Below are positions 1-9,335 of a stretch of 64,000 nt of DNA, in pieces; position 1 is the first letter of the stretch, and every line of letters starts with the position of its first letter. The notes beneath the pieces are model-generated. The model did no database searches, was not told the DNA's origin, and saw nothing but the letters and a program-made list of their open reading frames with translations. Source of the stretch: NVTR01 sp036479015. GTDB lineage: Bacteria > Pseudomonadota > Alphaproteobacteria > Rhodobacterales > Rhodobacteraceae. Location of the stretch: assembly GCA_036479015.1 (NCBI GenBank), contig JAZGFB010000047.1, positions 335,589-399,588 on the forward strand, written 5' to 3'. Position numbers and translations under genes: made by a program.

Positions 1-1
1 A

Positions 2-184
2 AAGTGGTTGGCTCTGGGAAGCGATTCAGGTGAAATCCATGGAAAGGGCCTGGTGATGCAAGAGCTTTGCAACTTTGCAACAACGGACGAGCCCGAAAGC
101 CCTGTGGTTTGGGGCCTAAGCGTTAAAGCGGAACGAATAGAAATGAGCGGCGAAAACGGCACATATTCATTCAAATGTGATTAA
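2..184 (+). CDS. C-terminal fragment of an unidentified protein (cut by window edge)
   Basis: An open frame enters from the left edge and runs about 60 codons to a TAA at 182-184. The last residues read ...NGTYSFKCD. The stretch has no internal stop and ends just before the convergent mrp gene, so it is probably the tail of a real plus-strand gene. I recognise no domain in this short piece and give no function. The start lies outside the window. Confidence 0.45.
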   Translation, partial: KWLALGSDSGEIHGKGLVMQELCNFATTDEPESPVVWGLSVKAERIEMSGENGTYSFKCD

Positions 185-211
185 GAGTAAGCTCAGCTTT
201 AAGTGCTAAAC

Positions 212-1285
212 TTACGCTATCCCATCCTTCACCAACTGCGCCGCCAAATCCGCATAGGCCTGAGCAATCGGCCCCTCGCCCGCTGCAATGGGTGTACCAT
301 TGTCCCCGGCAACACGCACATCAAGTGACAGCGGCAATTCCCCAAGGAACGGCACGCCGATCTTTTCGGCTTCGGCCTTCACGCCATCCTGCCCAAATAT
401 ATGTTCTTCATTGCCGCATTTCGGGCAGACATAGGTGGACATGTTTTCGATCAGACCCAGCACCGGGGTTTTCAGCATTTCAAACATGTTGATGGCTTTG
501 CGCGCGTCAAGCAGAGCCACGTCTTGTGGGGTGGACACCACAAGCGCGCCATCCAGTTCGGTTTTCTGGCACAGCGTCAGTTGTACATCGCCCGTGCCCG
601 GCGGCAAGTCGATGATCAAAACATCAAGTTCACCCCACATCACCTGCCCCAGCATTTGTTGCAGTGCCCCCATCAGCATCGGGCCACGCCAGACCAGCGC
701 CTGATTGGGATCGGTCATCAGCCCGATCGACATCATTGTGACACCGTGTGCTTTCAGCGGAATGATCATTTTGCCGTCGGGGGATTTGGGGCGATCATGG
801 GCGCCCATCATCTGCGGCTGACTGGGGCCGTAGATATCGGCATCCAGCAGGCCCACGCGGCGCCCGGATTTGGCCAGCGCCACCGCCAGGTTGGATGACA
901 CGGTGGATTTCCCCACACCACCCTTGCCCGACGCAATGGCCAAAATACGTTTCACACCCGGCACTCGGGTGGGGCCATCCTGTGGTTTGGGGTGGCCGCC
1001 AATCTTAAGATCCGGCGGCGGGGCTTTGGGTGCCGCGGGTCCGTGGGCTGTTAATATAACCGAAACCGATGCCACGCCGGGCAGGCTCTCCACCGCCCGT
1101 TGTGCTGCGGCGCGCAGGGGTTCCATTTTGCCGGCTTCTTCAGGTGTAGCGGCTTCGATCACGAAACTGACCTTGCCTCCATCCACATTCAGCGCGCGCA
1201 CCATATCGCTGGTCATCAGGTTTGTACCGCCGGGCAGATCGATCTTTGCCAACTCGGTCATGATATCTGTGTCGGTAATGGCCAT
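212..1285 (-). CDS. mrp: Mrp/ApbC-type iron-sulfur cluster carrier ATPase
   Basis: A 357-residue protein of the Mrp/NBP35 family, cytosolic P-loop ATPases that bind and hand on Fe-S clusters to apo-proteins. The N-terminal ~90 residues are a MIP18/DUF59-type domain. A linker rich in Pro and Lys follows, then the deviant Walker A motif GKGGVGKS near residue 120. The switch region IDLPPGTGD and the CPKCG cysteine pair in the C-terminal third, which bridges the cluster in the dimer, are both present. Length matches the long alphaproteobacterial form. It is transcribed away from the ccaF1-like gene and stands alone. The family assignment is firm; client proteins cannot be told from sequence. Confidence 0.95.
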   Translation of the reverse strand: MAITDTDIMTELAKIDLPGGTNLMTSDMVRALNVDGGKVSFVIEAATPEEAGKMEPLRAAAQRAVESLPGVASVSVILTAHGPAAPKAPPPDLKIGGHPKPQDGPTRVPGVKRILAIASGKGGVGKSTVSSNLAVALAKSGRRVGLLDADIYGPSQPQMMGAHDRPKSPDGKMIIPLKAHGVTMMSIGLMTDPNQALVWRGPMLMGALQQMLGQVMWGELDVLIIDLPPGTGDVQLTLCQKTELDGALVVSTPQDVALLDARKAINMFEMLKTPVLGLIENMSTYVCPKCGNEEHIFGQDGVKAEAEKIGVPFLGELPLSLDVRVAGDNGTPIAAGEGPIAQAYADLAAQLVKDGIA

Positions 1286-1522
1286 GATAATACACCTTAG
1301 TTTTTCTGTCAGGTATTAGATGCCGGGTTTTCCACATAGAAACAAGTGCCCTGGCAATTATTCGACCGCGACCAATCGCATCAGTCATAACAGTCAAGGC
1401 ATGCATTGCGCGCATATCGGGTTTGACTAAACACCGGATTGTCCCGGCGAATTACAGGCGTATGTAGTGGCCACAGAAGCAATGACGCTTCACCGAACTC
1501 AGCCACAAGAAAGGCCCTAACG

Positions 1523-1738
1523 ATGACCTATGTAACTTCAGCAAACACAATCGAAATCGACTTAGCAGACCGGATCGCATCCGCGTTTCAGGGCCTGTTC
1601 GCAGACTACGCGAAATCCCGCCTTGTCGCCCGCACAGCACGTGAATTAAACGCGCTTTCCACACGTGATCTGGCCGACCTGGGCATTTCCCGCAACAACA
1701 TCAAAACTGTTGCCTATGAAGCGGTCTACAACGCTTAA
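1523..1738 (+). CDS. ccaF1: DUF1127 protein, CcaF1-like RNA-binding protein
   Basis: A 71-residue basic protein with the DUF1127 signature in its C-terminal half (ARTARELNALSTRDLADLGI, then R-N-N-I). The frame stays open upstream, but this ATG gives the usual DUF1127 length; no strong Shine-Dalgarno sequence is visible. In Rhodobacter sphaeroides a DUF1127 protein of about this size, CcaF1, is co-transcribed with the downstream CcsR small RNAs and binds RNA, affecting their maturation under stress. Here too the gene is followed at once by hairpins with CCTCC loops and then a terminator, so the locus architecture matches. The DUF1127 call is certain; equivalence to CcaF1 rests on synteny. Confidence 0.85.
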   Translation: MTYVTSANTIEIDLADRIASAFQGLFADYAKSRLVARTARELNALSTRDLADLGISRNNIKTVAYEAVYNA

Positions 1739-1748
1739 AGAATTCGAA

Positions 1749-1928
1749 TTCAGGTGCCTCTCCTCCCGGGATCACCTGAACGATAGCGGCGACGTGACCT
1801 CCCTCGCGTCGCCGCAAATAATCCGGGCCATTTGGCCCACCATAATACGCCGCTTGCTTTTCCTCCCGATTGACAAGACGCGCGTTAAAGAGACGCCGAT
1901 GTCCTCCTCCCTGGGCATCGGCGTTTTT
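1749..1928 (+). ncRNA. Cuckoo/CcsR-type small RNA array downstream of the DUF1127 gene
   Basis: Three strong hairpins follow the stop codon. Hairpin 1 pairs 1749-1756 (TTCAGGTG) with 1773-1780, loop CCTCTCCTCCCGGGAT. Hairpin 2 pairs 1786-1794 (GCGGCGACG) with 1807-1815, loop TGACCTCCCTCG. Hairpin 3 pairs 1893-1901 with 1916-1924, loop TCCTCCTCCCTGGG, followed by five T. A weaker CTTG/CAAG stem near 1853-1876 also exposes CCTCCC. CCUCCUCCC-type loops (anti-Shine-Dalgarno-like) define the CcsR/cuckoo RNAs of Rhodobacterales, which lie in tandem behind a DUF1127 gene. Transcript ends and the number of mature RNAs are not visible. Confidence 0.8.
1893..1928 (+). terminator. Rho-independent terminator of the ccaF1-sRNA unit
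   Basis: Perfect 9-bp stem ACGCCGATG/CATCGGCGT with a 14-nt loop carrying CCTCCTCCC, followed by TTTTT at 1924-1928. It doubles as the last CcsR-type hairpin and separates this unit from the convergent Lrp gene. Confidence 0.85.
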
Positions 1929-1930
1929 CG

Positions 1931-2383
1931 TTAGGCGCGCTGGTCTTTTGGAGAACCCATAACAACGTAGGATGTGATGCTTTGCACCTGTGGCAAAGCG
2001 CCCAGAACTTCGGTGTGAAAATGCTTATAGGCAGTCAGATCCGCCGCCTGCACCCGCAGCAAGTATTCAACATTGCCGGTAATATTATGGCATTCGATGA
2101 CTTCCGGAGACCGGGCAATAGAGCGTTCAAATTCTTCCTGCGCAGCCTTGCTGTGTTCAGACAATCCTACCGTAATATACGCGGTGAAGCCGATGCCAAC
2201 TGCTGCCGGGTTCACGACCGCTCGATAGCCCGAAATAACGCCGCTGCGCTCCAACTCCTGGACACGGCGCAGACAGGCCGATGGCGACAACCCCACCTTG
2301 TCCGCCAGGTCAATATTGCTGATCCGCCCCCTTAGGGTAAGCTGGCGCAATATATCCTGGGAAATTCGATTATAATCTTTCAT
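1931..2383 (-). CDS. Lrp/AsnC family transcriptional regulator
   Basis: A 150-residue regulator with the standard layout: N-terminal winged helix-turn-helix (residues ~1-60, including IDLADKVGLSPSACLRRV) and a C-terminal RAM/ligand-binding domain (residues ~65-145, with ECHNITGNVEYLLRV). It is divergent from the lysE-type exporter gene 73 bp away, the classic arrangement in which an Lrp-family protein senses an amino acid and switches on its exporter. The intergenic stretch is A+T-rich, as expected for a shared operator and promoter. Regulation of the neighbour is inferred from this arrangement; the ligand is unknown. Confidence 0.92.
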   Translation of the reverse strand: MKDYNRISQDILRQLTLRGRISNIDLADKVGLSPSACLRRVQELERSGVISGYRAVVNPAAVGIGFTAYITVGLSEHSKAAQEEFERSIARSPEVIECHNITGNVEYLLRVQAADLTAYKHFHTEVLGALPQVQSITSYVVMGSPKDQRA

Positions 2384-2456
2384 TAATTGCTAATTTAATA
2401 CGATATAACCGTTTATTGCAATCAAATTGCACAATTTCTAGTGTATTATTGCGTAC

Positions 2457-3059
2457 ATGGAGATCAATCAACTCAGCGCCCTTGTGGCCTTTGCCTTTGT
2501 CATGTCAGCCACGCCGGGGCCCAACAATCTAATGCTGATGGCCTCGGGCGCCAATTTTGGCTGGGCGCGCACACTGCCCCATATGCTGGGTATTGGTGTT
2601 GGCTTTGTCATCATGACGCTTCTGGTAGGGGTGGGTCTGGTGCAAGTATTTGACATCTATCCAATGATCTATTCAGTGCTAAAATATGGTAGCATCGGTT
2701 TTCTGATCTATCTGGCGGCCAAAATTGCTAATGCCGCCCCGCCCGGACACACATATGCAAGCGCAACCCCGATGACGTTTTTGCAGGCAGCCCTGTTTCA
2801 GTGGGTGAACCCCAAAGCTTGGTCCATGGCGCTGACGGCGATAAGCGTTTACGCGCCCCAAGAAGGCGGAATTATCGGTGTTGTTACTGTGGCGCTGGCT
2901 TTTGGCTTGGTGAGCTTTCCCTCGAACAGTATTTGGGTGCTTTTAGGCACCCAATTGCGCAGATTGCTGAATGTCCCATGGAAATTGCGGGTGTTTAACC
3001 TCACAGCTGCGATGTTATTGTTGGCATCGCTTTACCCGATCCTGATCCCTCAGGGCTGA
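2457..3059 (+). CDS. LysE family translocator (amino-acid/metabolite exporter)
   Basis: A 200-residue inner-membrane protein of the LysE/RhtB superfamily. The N-terminus carries the family signature (FVMSATPGPNNLMLMASGANFG), and about six hydrophobic segments follow, with the typical QWVNPKAW stretch near residue 115. Such proteins export amino acids such as lysine, homoserine, threonine or leucine by proton antiport. The divergent Lrp/AsnC gene is the likely regulator. The substrate cannot be assigned from sequence alone. Confidence 0.92.
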   Translation: MEINQLSALVAFAFVMSATPGPNNLMLMASGANFGWARTLPHMLGIGVGFVIMTLLVGVGLVQVFDIYPMIYSVLKYGSIGFLIYLAAKIANAAPPGHTYASATPMTFLQAALFQWVNPKAWSMALTAISVYAPQEGGIIGVVTVALAFGLVSFPSNSIWVLLGTQLRRLLNVPWKLRVFNLTAAMLLLASLYPILIPQG

Positions 3060-3104
3060 CCCCAGGGGCTTTTATATCGCCAGGATATCTGCGACTGCTT
3101 TGAT

Positions 3105-3833
3105 ATGGATCTGAGCAGCATACAATATGTCTATATCGCGCTGGCGGCATTTCTGATCGGGTTTTCAAAAACCTCGGTAGAAGTGGGAATACTGGGGGTA
3201 TTGCTGGTGGCTTTGGTTATTCCCGGCAAGGCGTCACCGGGAATTGTGCTACCGATGCTGATCGCGGCTGATATTGCGGCGGTGCTGTTTTACCGCCGGT
3301 CCTGCAAATGGGGGCTATTGGTAAAACTTATCCCAGCCGCTTTTGTCGGGGTCGCCTTGGGGGCAGGGTTTTTATGGGCAGTGCCGAACGCCGACTTTGA
3401 AAAAATTATCGGTGGAATAATTTTGGCGATGCTGGTGCTGGACCTCGCCATGACAAAGCCCGCACGAAAGCTGTTTCGCGGGCCCTGGGTGGCGCGAATT
3501 TTCGGCACATTAGGTGGGGCAGCGTCGATGATCGCCAATGCCGCCGGGCCAGTATTCGGCGTTTACCTACTGCAAATGGGACTGAATAAACGGGAATTTG
3601 TTGGCACGCGGGGCTGGTTTTTTCTGATCATGAATGTCAGCAAGCTGCCTTTTGCCGTGGGTCTGGGGCTGATCACCCCGCAAACCCTGCTGTTCGACCT
3701 GACGTTTCTGCCAGCAATACTGGTCGGGGCCGTCACCGGTTACGTCCTTCTAAGTCACATAAACCAGCGCCTGTTCAGCACATTGATCCGTGTGGCAGTG
3801 TTAGGGGCAGCCGCACGGCTAATACTTGCCTAG
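3105..3833 (+). CDS. TauE/SafE family membrane permease
   Basis: A 242-residue polytopic membrane protein of the TauE/SafE (sulfite exporter TauE, formerly DUF81) family. Seven or eight hydrophobic segments are visible, with the family-type start GFSKTSVEVGILGVLLVAL near residue 20 and a second conserved half around GGAASMIANAAGPVFGVYLL near residue 140. Members move sulfite, sulfoacetate or other organic anions. It starts 45 bp after the LysE-type gene on the same strand and may share its transcript. No taurine or sulfur genes are adjacent, so the substrate remains open. Confidence 0.88.
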   Translation: MDLSSIQYVYIALAAFLIGFSKTSVEVGILGVLLVALVIPGKASPGIVLPMLIAADIAAVLFYRRSCKWGLLVKLIPAAFVGVALGAGFLWAVPNADFEKIIGGIILAMLVLDLAMTKPARKLFRGPWVARIFGTLGGAASMIANAAGPVFGVYLLQMGLNKREFVGTRGWFFLIMNVSKLPFAVGLGLITPQTLLFDLTFLPAILVGAVTGYVLLSHINQRLFSTLIRVAVLGAAARLILA

Positions 3834-3866
3834 ACTGGGGCCGCGCCGGCACTGCCTACTACAGAA

Positions 3867-5153
<1,287 letters not shown>

Positions 5154-5471
5154 TTTTCTGGTCTTTTCTTGCGCGTCATATAAAGGGCTGGTTGCTTCAG
5201 CATTGCCTGTGGCTCAGATGGTACATCATCCGCGCCCCGTGGTGCCAGCACAATCCCTGTCAAATACCGCGTATATTCGCCACGGGCAGCCCATGCCGCC
5301 AGGCAGCACTTGTGCGGCCTCCGGGGCGGGTGCGACCCCTTTTTGTGGGTGACCTCAATGGCCGGATTATGATCAAAATAGATTTTACGCCGGTGCCTCA
5401 AAACTGCAAGTTTTTGCCGCCGAAATCACAGGTTTTTCAAAATACACCATTATTAGATTACTGAATGATAT

Positions 5472-5489
5472 CATTGACTTAAGTCAATG
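5472..5489 (-). promoter_or_regulatory. FNR/CRP-type palindrome upstream of ndh
   Basis: CATTGACTTAAGTCAATG is an 18-bp perfect palindrome whose core TTGAC-N4-GTCAA matches FNR/FnrL/Dnr-type sites. Reading towards ndh, a TAATAAT -10-like element at 5455-5449 lies about 28 bp downstream of its centre, roughly a class II activator geometry. The rest of the 365-bp gap between uvrD and ndh holds a poorly supported TTG-start frame (5150-5401, minus) and nothing else I recognise. Confidence 0.5.
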
Positions 5490-5518
5490 TTCGCGCGCGG
5501 ACACTTTGCTCTATCACC

Positions 5519-7885
5519 CTAAAACGGCACCTCATCCGCCCGATCTGCCGGTGTCACATATATCGCCACCACCTTTTTCGCGCCGGCCTTTTCAAACTCA
5601 ATGTCCAACTTGTCGCCCTCGATGCCCATCACAGCGCCGTAGCCAAATTTTTGGTGAAAAATCCTGTCGCCCTGTTTAAAGGATGATACCGCGTTCATAT
5701 CGATCACCGTGTTACGCGCCTGCCTAGACTGACCCGCACCACGCTGCTGACTGCGCGATTGCAGGCGCTTCCAGCCTGGTGAATTATAGCCGTCGGCCTT
5801 TGCAACCTTGTCATGCATATCGCTGCCAAAATCAGGCGCCGCCGCGCCATATGCCCCGCCATACAGGCCCGGCGGGGTCAGCACATCAACGTGTTCGCCC
5901 GGCAGCTCATCAATAAAACGCGATGGAAGTTGCGAATTCCACTGGCCGTAAACCATACGATTGGCGGCAAAGGAAATGGTGCAAACTTCCTCGGCGCGGG
6001 TGATGCCCACATAGGCCAGGCGGCGCTCTTCTTCCAACCCCTTCACCCCGCTTTCATCCATGCTGCGTTGCGACGGAAACAGCCCGTCTTCCCAGCCCGG
6101 CAGGAACACGGCCGGAAACTCCAACCCCTTTGAGCCATGCAGCGTCATGATCGACACTTTCGGCTCATCAGCGTCGGTTTCATTGTCCATGATCAGCGCC
6201 ACATGCTCCAAAAAGCCTTGCAGATTATCGAACTGCTCCAGCGCTTTGACCAGTTCTTTCAGGTTTTCCAGCCGCCCCGGTGCCTCGGGCGTTTTGTCGT
6301 TTTGCCACATCTGCGTGTAGCCGCTTTCCTCCAAAATAATCTCGGCCAGTTCGATATGGCTGGGCGTGGCGTCTTTCACCTGGGCATTCCAGCGGCCAAA
6401 TGCAGTGGTTAATTTGGCCAGCTCGGATTTGGCCTTGCCCTTTACCGCACCACTTTCCAGCGCAATACGGGTACCTTCCAGCAGCGAAACACCGTGTTCG
6501 CGCGCCGATAATTGCAATGCTTGCAAAGCCTTGCTCCCCACCCCGCGCTTGGGAGTGTTGACGATCCGCTCAAAGGCCAGATCATCATCCGGACTGCAAG
6601 CAACCCGAAAATAGGCCATTGCGTCGCGGATTTCACGGCGTTCATAAAACCGCGGGCCACCAATAACACGGTACGGCAGACCGATGGTAAGGAACCGGTC
6701 TTCAAAGGCCCGCATCTGGTGGCTGGCGCGCACAAGGATGGCCATATCATCCAGTGATTTAGGCTGCATCTGGCGGGTGCCGCCCTGCATGGCTTCTATT
6801 TCATCACCGATCCAGCGGGCCTCTTCTTCGCCATCCCAATGGCCGATCAGGCGTACTTTTTCGCCCGCCTCAGCTTCGGTCCATAGGGTTTTACCCAGCC
6901 GGTCAGAATTGCCGGATATGATCCCGGATGCGGCGGCCAGAATGTCGGGGGTTGAGCGGTAGTTCTGTTCCAGCCGCACGGTTTTGGCGTTGGGAAAATC
7001 TGCTTCGAACCGCAGAATATTCCCCACCTCAGCGCCGCGCCAACCATAGATAGACTGGTCATCATCCCCAACACAGCAGATGTTCTTATGTCCCGCCGCC
7101 AACAGGCGCAACCACAGGTACTGGGCGACATTGGTATCCTGATACTCATCCACCAGAATGTATTTGAACCAACGCTGGTATTGGGCCAGAATGTCGGGGT
7201 GGGCCTGGAAAATTCTGACCACATGCATCAAAAGGTCGCCAAAATCAGCCGCGTTCAAAGCAAGCAAGCGGGCCTGATATGCCGCATAAAGTTCGATCCC
7301 GCGATTGTTGAAAACCGAACTGTCCTCTGATGTCAGCTTATCCGGCGACAGGGCACGGTTCTTCCAGGCATCTATCAGATGCGCCAATTGCCGGGCTGGC
7401 CAGCGTTTTTCATCAATGTCAGAGGCCCTAATCAGCTGTTTCAGCAACCGCACCTGATCATCAGTGTCCAAAATTGTGAAATTGCTTTTCAACCCCACCA
7501 ATTCGGCGTGTCGGCGCAGCAGTTTCACACAGATCGCATGGAAGGTGCCCAACCAGGGCATACCCTCAACCGTTTGGCCCAACATGCCTCCAACGCGGTT
7601 TTTCATCTCACGCGCAGCCTTATTGGTAAACGTCACCGCCAGAATTTCGTTTGGCCTTGCGCAACCGGTATTCAGCAGATGCACAATGCGCGCAGTCAGG
7701 GCGCGGGTCTTACCGGTGCCCGCCCCCGCCAGCATTAATACCGGACCCTCAAGGGTTTGAACCGCGTCGCGTTGCGCCGGGTTCAGCCCATCCAGGTACG
7801 GCATTGGCCGCGCCATCACAGCCTGTTGCGACAATGGCACCGCGACTGCGGCTTCAAATTCTTCATTTTCGTCGAATTCACCCAT
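5519..7885 (-). CDS. uvrD: UvrD/PcrA/Rep-type ATP-dependent 3'-5' DNA helicase
   Basis: A 788-residue superfamily 1A helicase acting in nucleotide excision and mismatch repair. Motifs appear in order: Q-motif with LNPAQRDAV, Walker A GAGTGKT near residue 55, DEYQDTN (motif II), CVGDDDQSIYGWRG (motif III), LEQNYRST (motif IV), TLHGSKGLEFPAVFLPG (motif V) and EERRLAYVGITRA (motif VI). The C-terminus after residue ~690 ends in a Tudor-like fold (FHQKFGYGAVMGIEGDKLDIEFE), as in PcrA/UvrD, which binds RNA polymerase. Length is normal. The arsM-like gene lies just upstream on the same strand, separated by a composite intergenic repeat. Confidence 0.95.
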   Translation of the reverse strand: MGEFDENEEFEAAVAVPLSQQAVMARPMPYLDGLNPAQRDAVQTLEGPVLMLAGAGTGKTRALTARIVHLLNTGCARPNEILAVTFTNKAAREMKNRVGGMLGQTVEGMPWLGTFHAICVKLLRRHAELVGLKSNFTILDTDDQVRLLKQLIRASDIDEKRWPARQLAHLIDAWKNRALSPDKLTSEDSSVFNNRGIELYAAYQARLLALNAADFGDLLMHVVRIFQAHPDILAQYQRWFKYILVDEYQDTNVAQYLWLRLLAAGHKNICCVGDDDQSIYGWRGAEVGNILRFEADFPNAKTVRLEQNYRSTPDILAAASGIISGNSDRLGKTLWTEAEAGEKVRLIGHWDGEEEARWIGDEIEAMQGGTRQMQPKSLDDMAILVRASHQMRAFEDRFLTIGLPYRVIGGPRFYERREIRDAMAYFRVACSPDDDLAFERIVNTPKRGVGSKALQALQLSAREHGVSLLEGTRIALESGAVKGKAKSELAKLTTAFGRWNAQVKDATPSHIELAEIILEESGYTQMWQNDKTPEAPGRLENLKELVKALEQFDNLQGFLEHVALIMDNETDADEPKVSIMTLHGSKGLEFPAVFLPGWEDGLFPSQRSMDESGVKGLEEERRLAYVGITRAEEVCTISFAANRMVYGQWNSQLPSRFIDELPGEHVDVLTPPGLYGGAYGAAAPDFGSDMHDKVAKADGYNSPGWKRLQSRSQQRGAGQSRQARNTVIDMNAVSSFKQGDRIFHQKFGYGAVMGIEGDKLDIEFEKAGAKKVVAIYVTPADRADEVPF

Positions 7886-7974
7886 TTGGGTTGCATAGCG
7901 GGATCAAGCCAAAAGGGAAAGGGTGTTCATCCTATGTTCCAACCGGTTCAGTTGCGGGAACATCTTTGTTCAAA

Positions 7975-8015
7975 AAATATCCCCGCCGGAGGCATCCAAT
8001 TTTCGCAGAATAATC
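7975..8015 (-). repeat. Composite intergenic repeat (hairpin plus GCCTCC motif), copy 1
   Basis: On the minus strand a hairpin-like core (GATTATTCTGCGAAAATT, 8015-7998) is followed by TGCCTCCGGCGGGGATATTT (7994-7975). It sits directly downstream of the arsM-like gene and upstream of co-directional uvrD. It matches the copy at 21585-21626 in both halves. Confidence 0.75.
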
Positions 8016-8020
8016 GCGGC

Positions 8021-9076
8021 CTAACAACAGCTCGGCGCATCACTCCCGTCTGCATTCGCCGCGTCGCCAAACGGTGTTTCACCGCCACAATCGGCAAACA
8101 GACCAAAATGGGTGTCCCAACTGCCAATGAACTCAAAATGTTCACAAAACCGGCTATCTGCCAACATCTTATATGTATTGCCGCAGACCGCAAAAACTTT
8201 GCCGGCTTCAATTTCGTGGTGCTTGTCTAACACAAACGCATCCGGTGCATTTGGCAACGTGCCCTTGTAAATGACCGCCTGGCCATAGTCTTCACAGGCC
8301 GGCTCTAGGCCGTCAATTTTGAACAAACGATAGGTTGCCGAAGTAAAACCGATCCGCCCCAGCTTGGCTTGGAGCACTGGGTTCTCAATGCTTAGAACCC
8401 GGTCCTCAACCAGTCGAGGATCAGCAAACCCAGATGCTTTGGATATGTTTTCAAAGTCATTCCAATATAGTGCACCGGACAGGCATTCGCCATAAAGCAC
8501 AGGGTCTTTTTGCAAGATGTCGGGTATCCGCCGGTCGGCATAAACATCGGAAAAATACATTTCCCCCCCCGGCTTCAACAACCGGTGCGCCCCACGCAAT
8601 ACCGCGCCTTTGTCGGTGGCCAGGTTCAGAACACAGTTGGACACAATAATATCAAAGCTGCCCGGTTCAAGCGCCAGAGCGTCCAGTTCTTCAATCAGAC
8701 CCAGGTGAAATTCGGTGTTGGGCTGCGCGTAGCCAAAAGCATCGGCGTGGAAACCTTGGTATTGCCGGGCCACATCCAACTGTGCCTGGGTCATATCAAC
8801 GCCCACCACTGTCCCGGTTTCACCGACCATCGCTGACAGGGCGAAAACATCGCGCCCAGCACCGCAGCCCAGGTCTAAAATTCGCATGCCGCGTAATCCG
8901 TCTGGCGCGATCAAGCCGCAGCCATAGTATTTGGCCATCACCTGATCATGGATTTTAGACAGGATTTTTTTCAGGTGATCCGGAACATCCCCTGCAGTAC
9001 AACAGGCATTGGTCTGCAAATCGGCGCTGGTTTGCAAAGTTTCTCCATAGTATTCTCGTACGCTTTCATGGTCCAT
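8021..9076 (-). CDS. arsM: ArsM-like arsenite S-adenosylmethionine methyltransferase
   Basis: A 351-residue class I methyltransferase. SAM motif I is ILDLGCGAGRDVF near residue 80, and VVGVDMT follows. The cysteines typical of arsenite methyltransferases are visible: TNACC near residue 25, SNCVLNL near residue 150 and YGECLSGALY near residue 200, plus a terminal SCC. These coordinate As(III), and the enzyme makes methylated arsenicals. I chose the ATG at 9076 over the one at 9097 because AAGGA lies seven bases upstream. No arsR, arsB or arsC gene lies beside it. Other thiol-using methyltransferases are possible but less likely given all three cysteine positions. Confidence 0.88.
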   Translation of the reverse strand: MDHESVREYYGETLQTSADLQTNACCTAGDVPDHLKKILSKIHDQVMAKYYGCGLIAPDGLRGMRILDLGCGAGRDVFALSAMVGETGTVVGVDMTQAQLDVARQYQGFHADAFGYAQPNTEFHLGLIEELDALALEPGSFDIIVSNCVLNLATDKGAVLRGAHRLLKPGGEMYFSDVYADRRIPDILQKDPVLYGECLSGALYWNDFENISKASGFADPRLVEDRVLSIENPVLQAKLGRIGFTSATYRLFKIDGLEPACEDYGQAVIYKGTLPNAPDAFVLDKHHEIEAGKVFAVCGNTYKMLADSRFCEHFEFIGSWDTHFGLFADCGGETPFGDAANADGSDAPSCC

Positions 9077-9212
9077 CACGCTGTCCTTTTCTGCCAATAT
9101 TGTGGCAAATAGGCGATCCCTTGCTCTGCTGCAATCCTTGAGAGCAATGCTAACGGGAATTTGAAGCGGAAAAGCAAATATCCCAGGCAGGGCTTTGCGC
9201 GTCGCGGGGCCT

Positions 9213-9252
9213 AATTCTTAGAAAAATCCGAATGCCTCCGGCGGGGATGTTT
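9213..9252 (+). repeat. Composite intergenic repeat, copy 2 (degenerate)
   Basis: A reduced hairpin half (ATTCTTAGAAAAAT, 9213-9226) is followed by TGCCTCCGGCGGGGATGTTT (9233-9252), one base different from copies 1 and 3. It lies about 85 bp upstream of the pyruvate carboxylase start, in the same orientation as that gene. Confidence 0.7.
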
Positions 9253-9335
9253 TAGGATAAAGATGCCAGTAGTAAGGTTTACTGCGCTGCTGAAAGCCCT
9301 TAAGTAGCCCGATAACAGTATAGGAGCTTTCAACT

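Noticed and set aside
5318..5345. GGCCTCCGGGGCGGGTGCG, similar to the GCCTCC repeat
   Set aside because: The right half does not match GGGGATATTT, so I did not count it as a copy.
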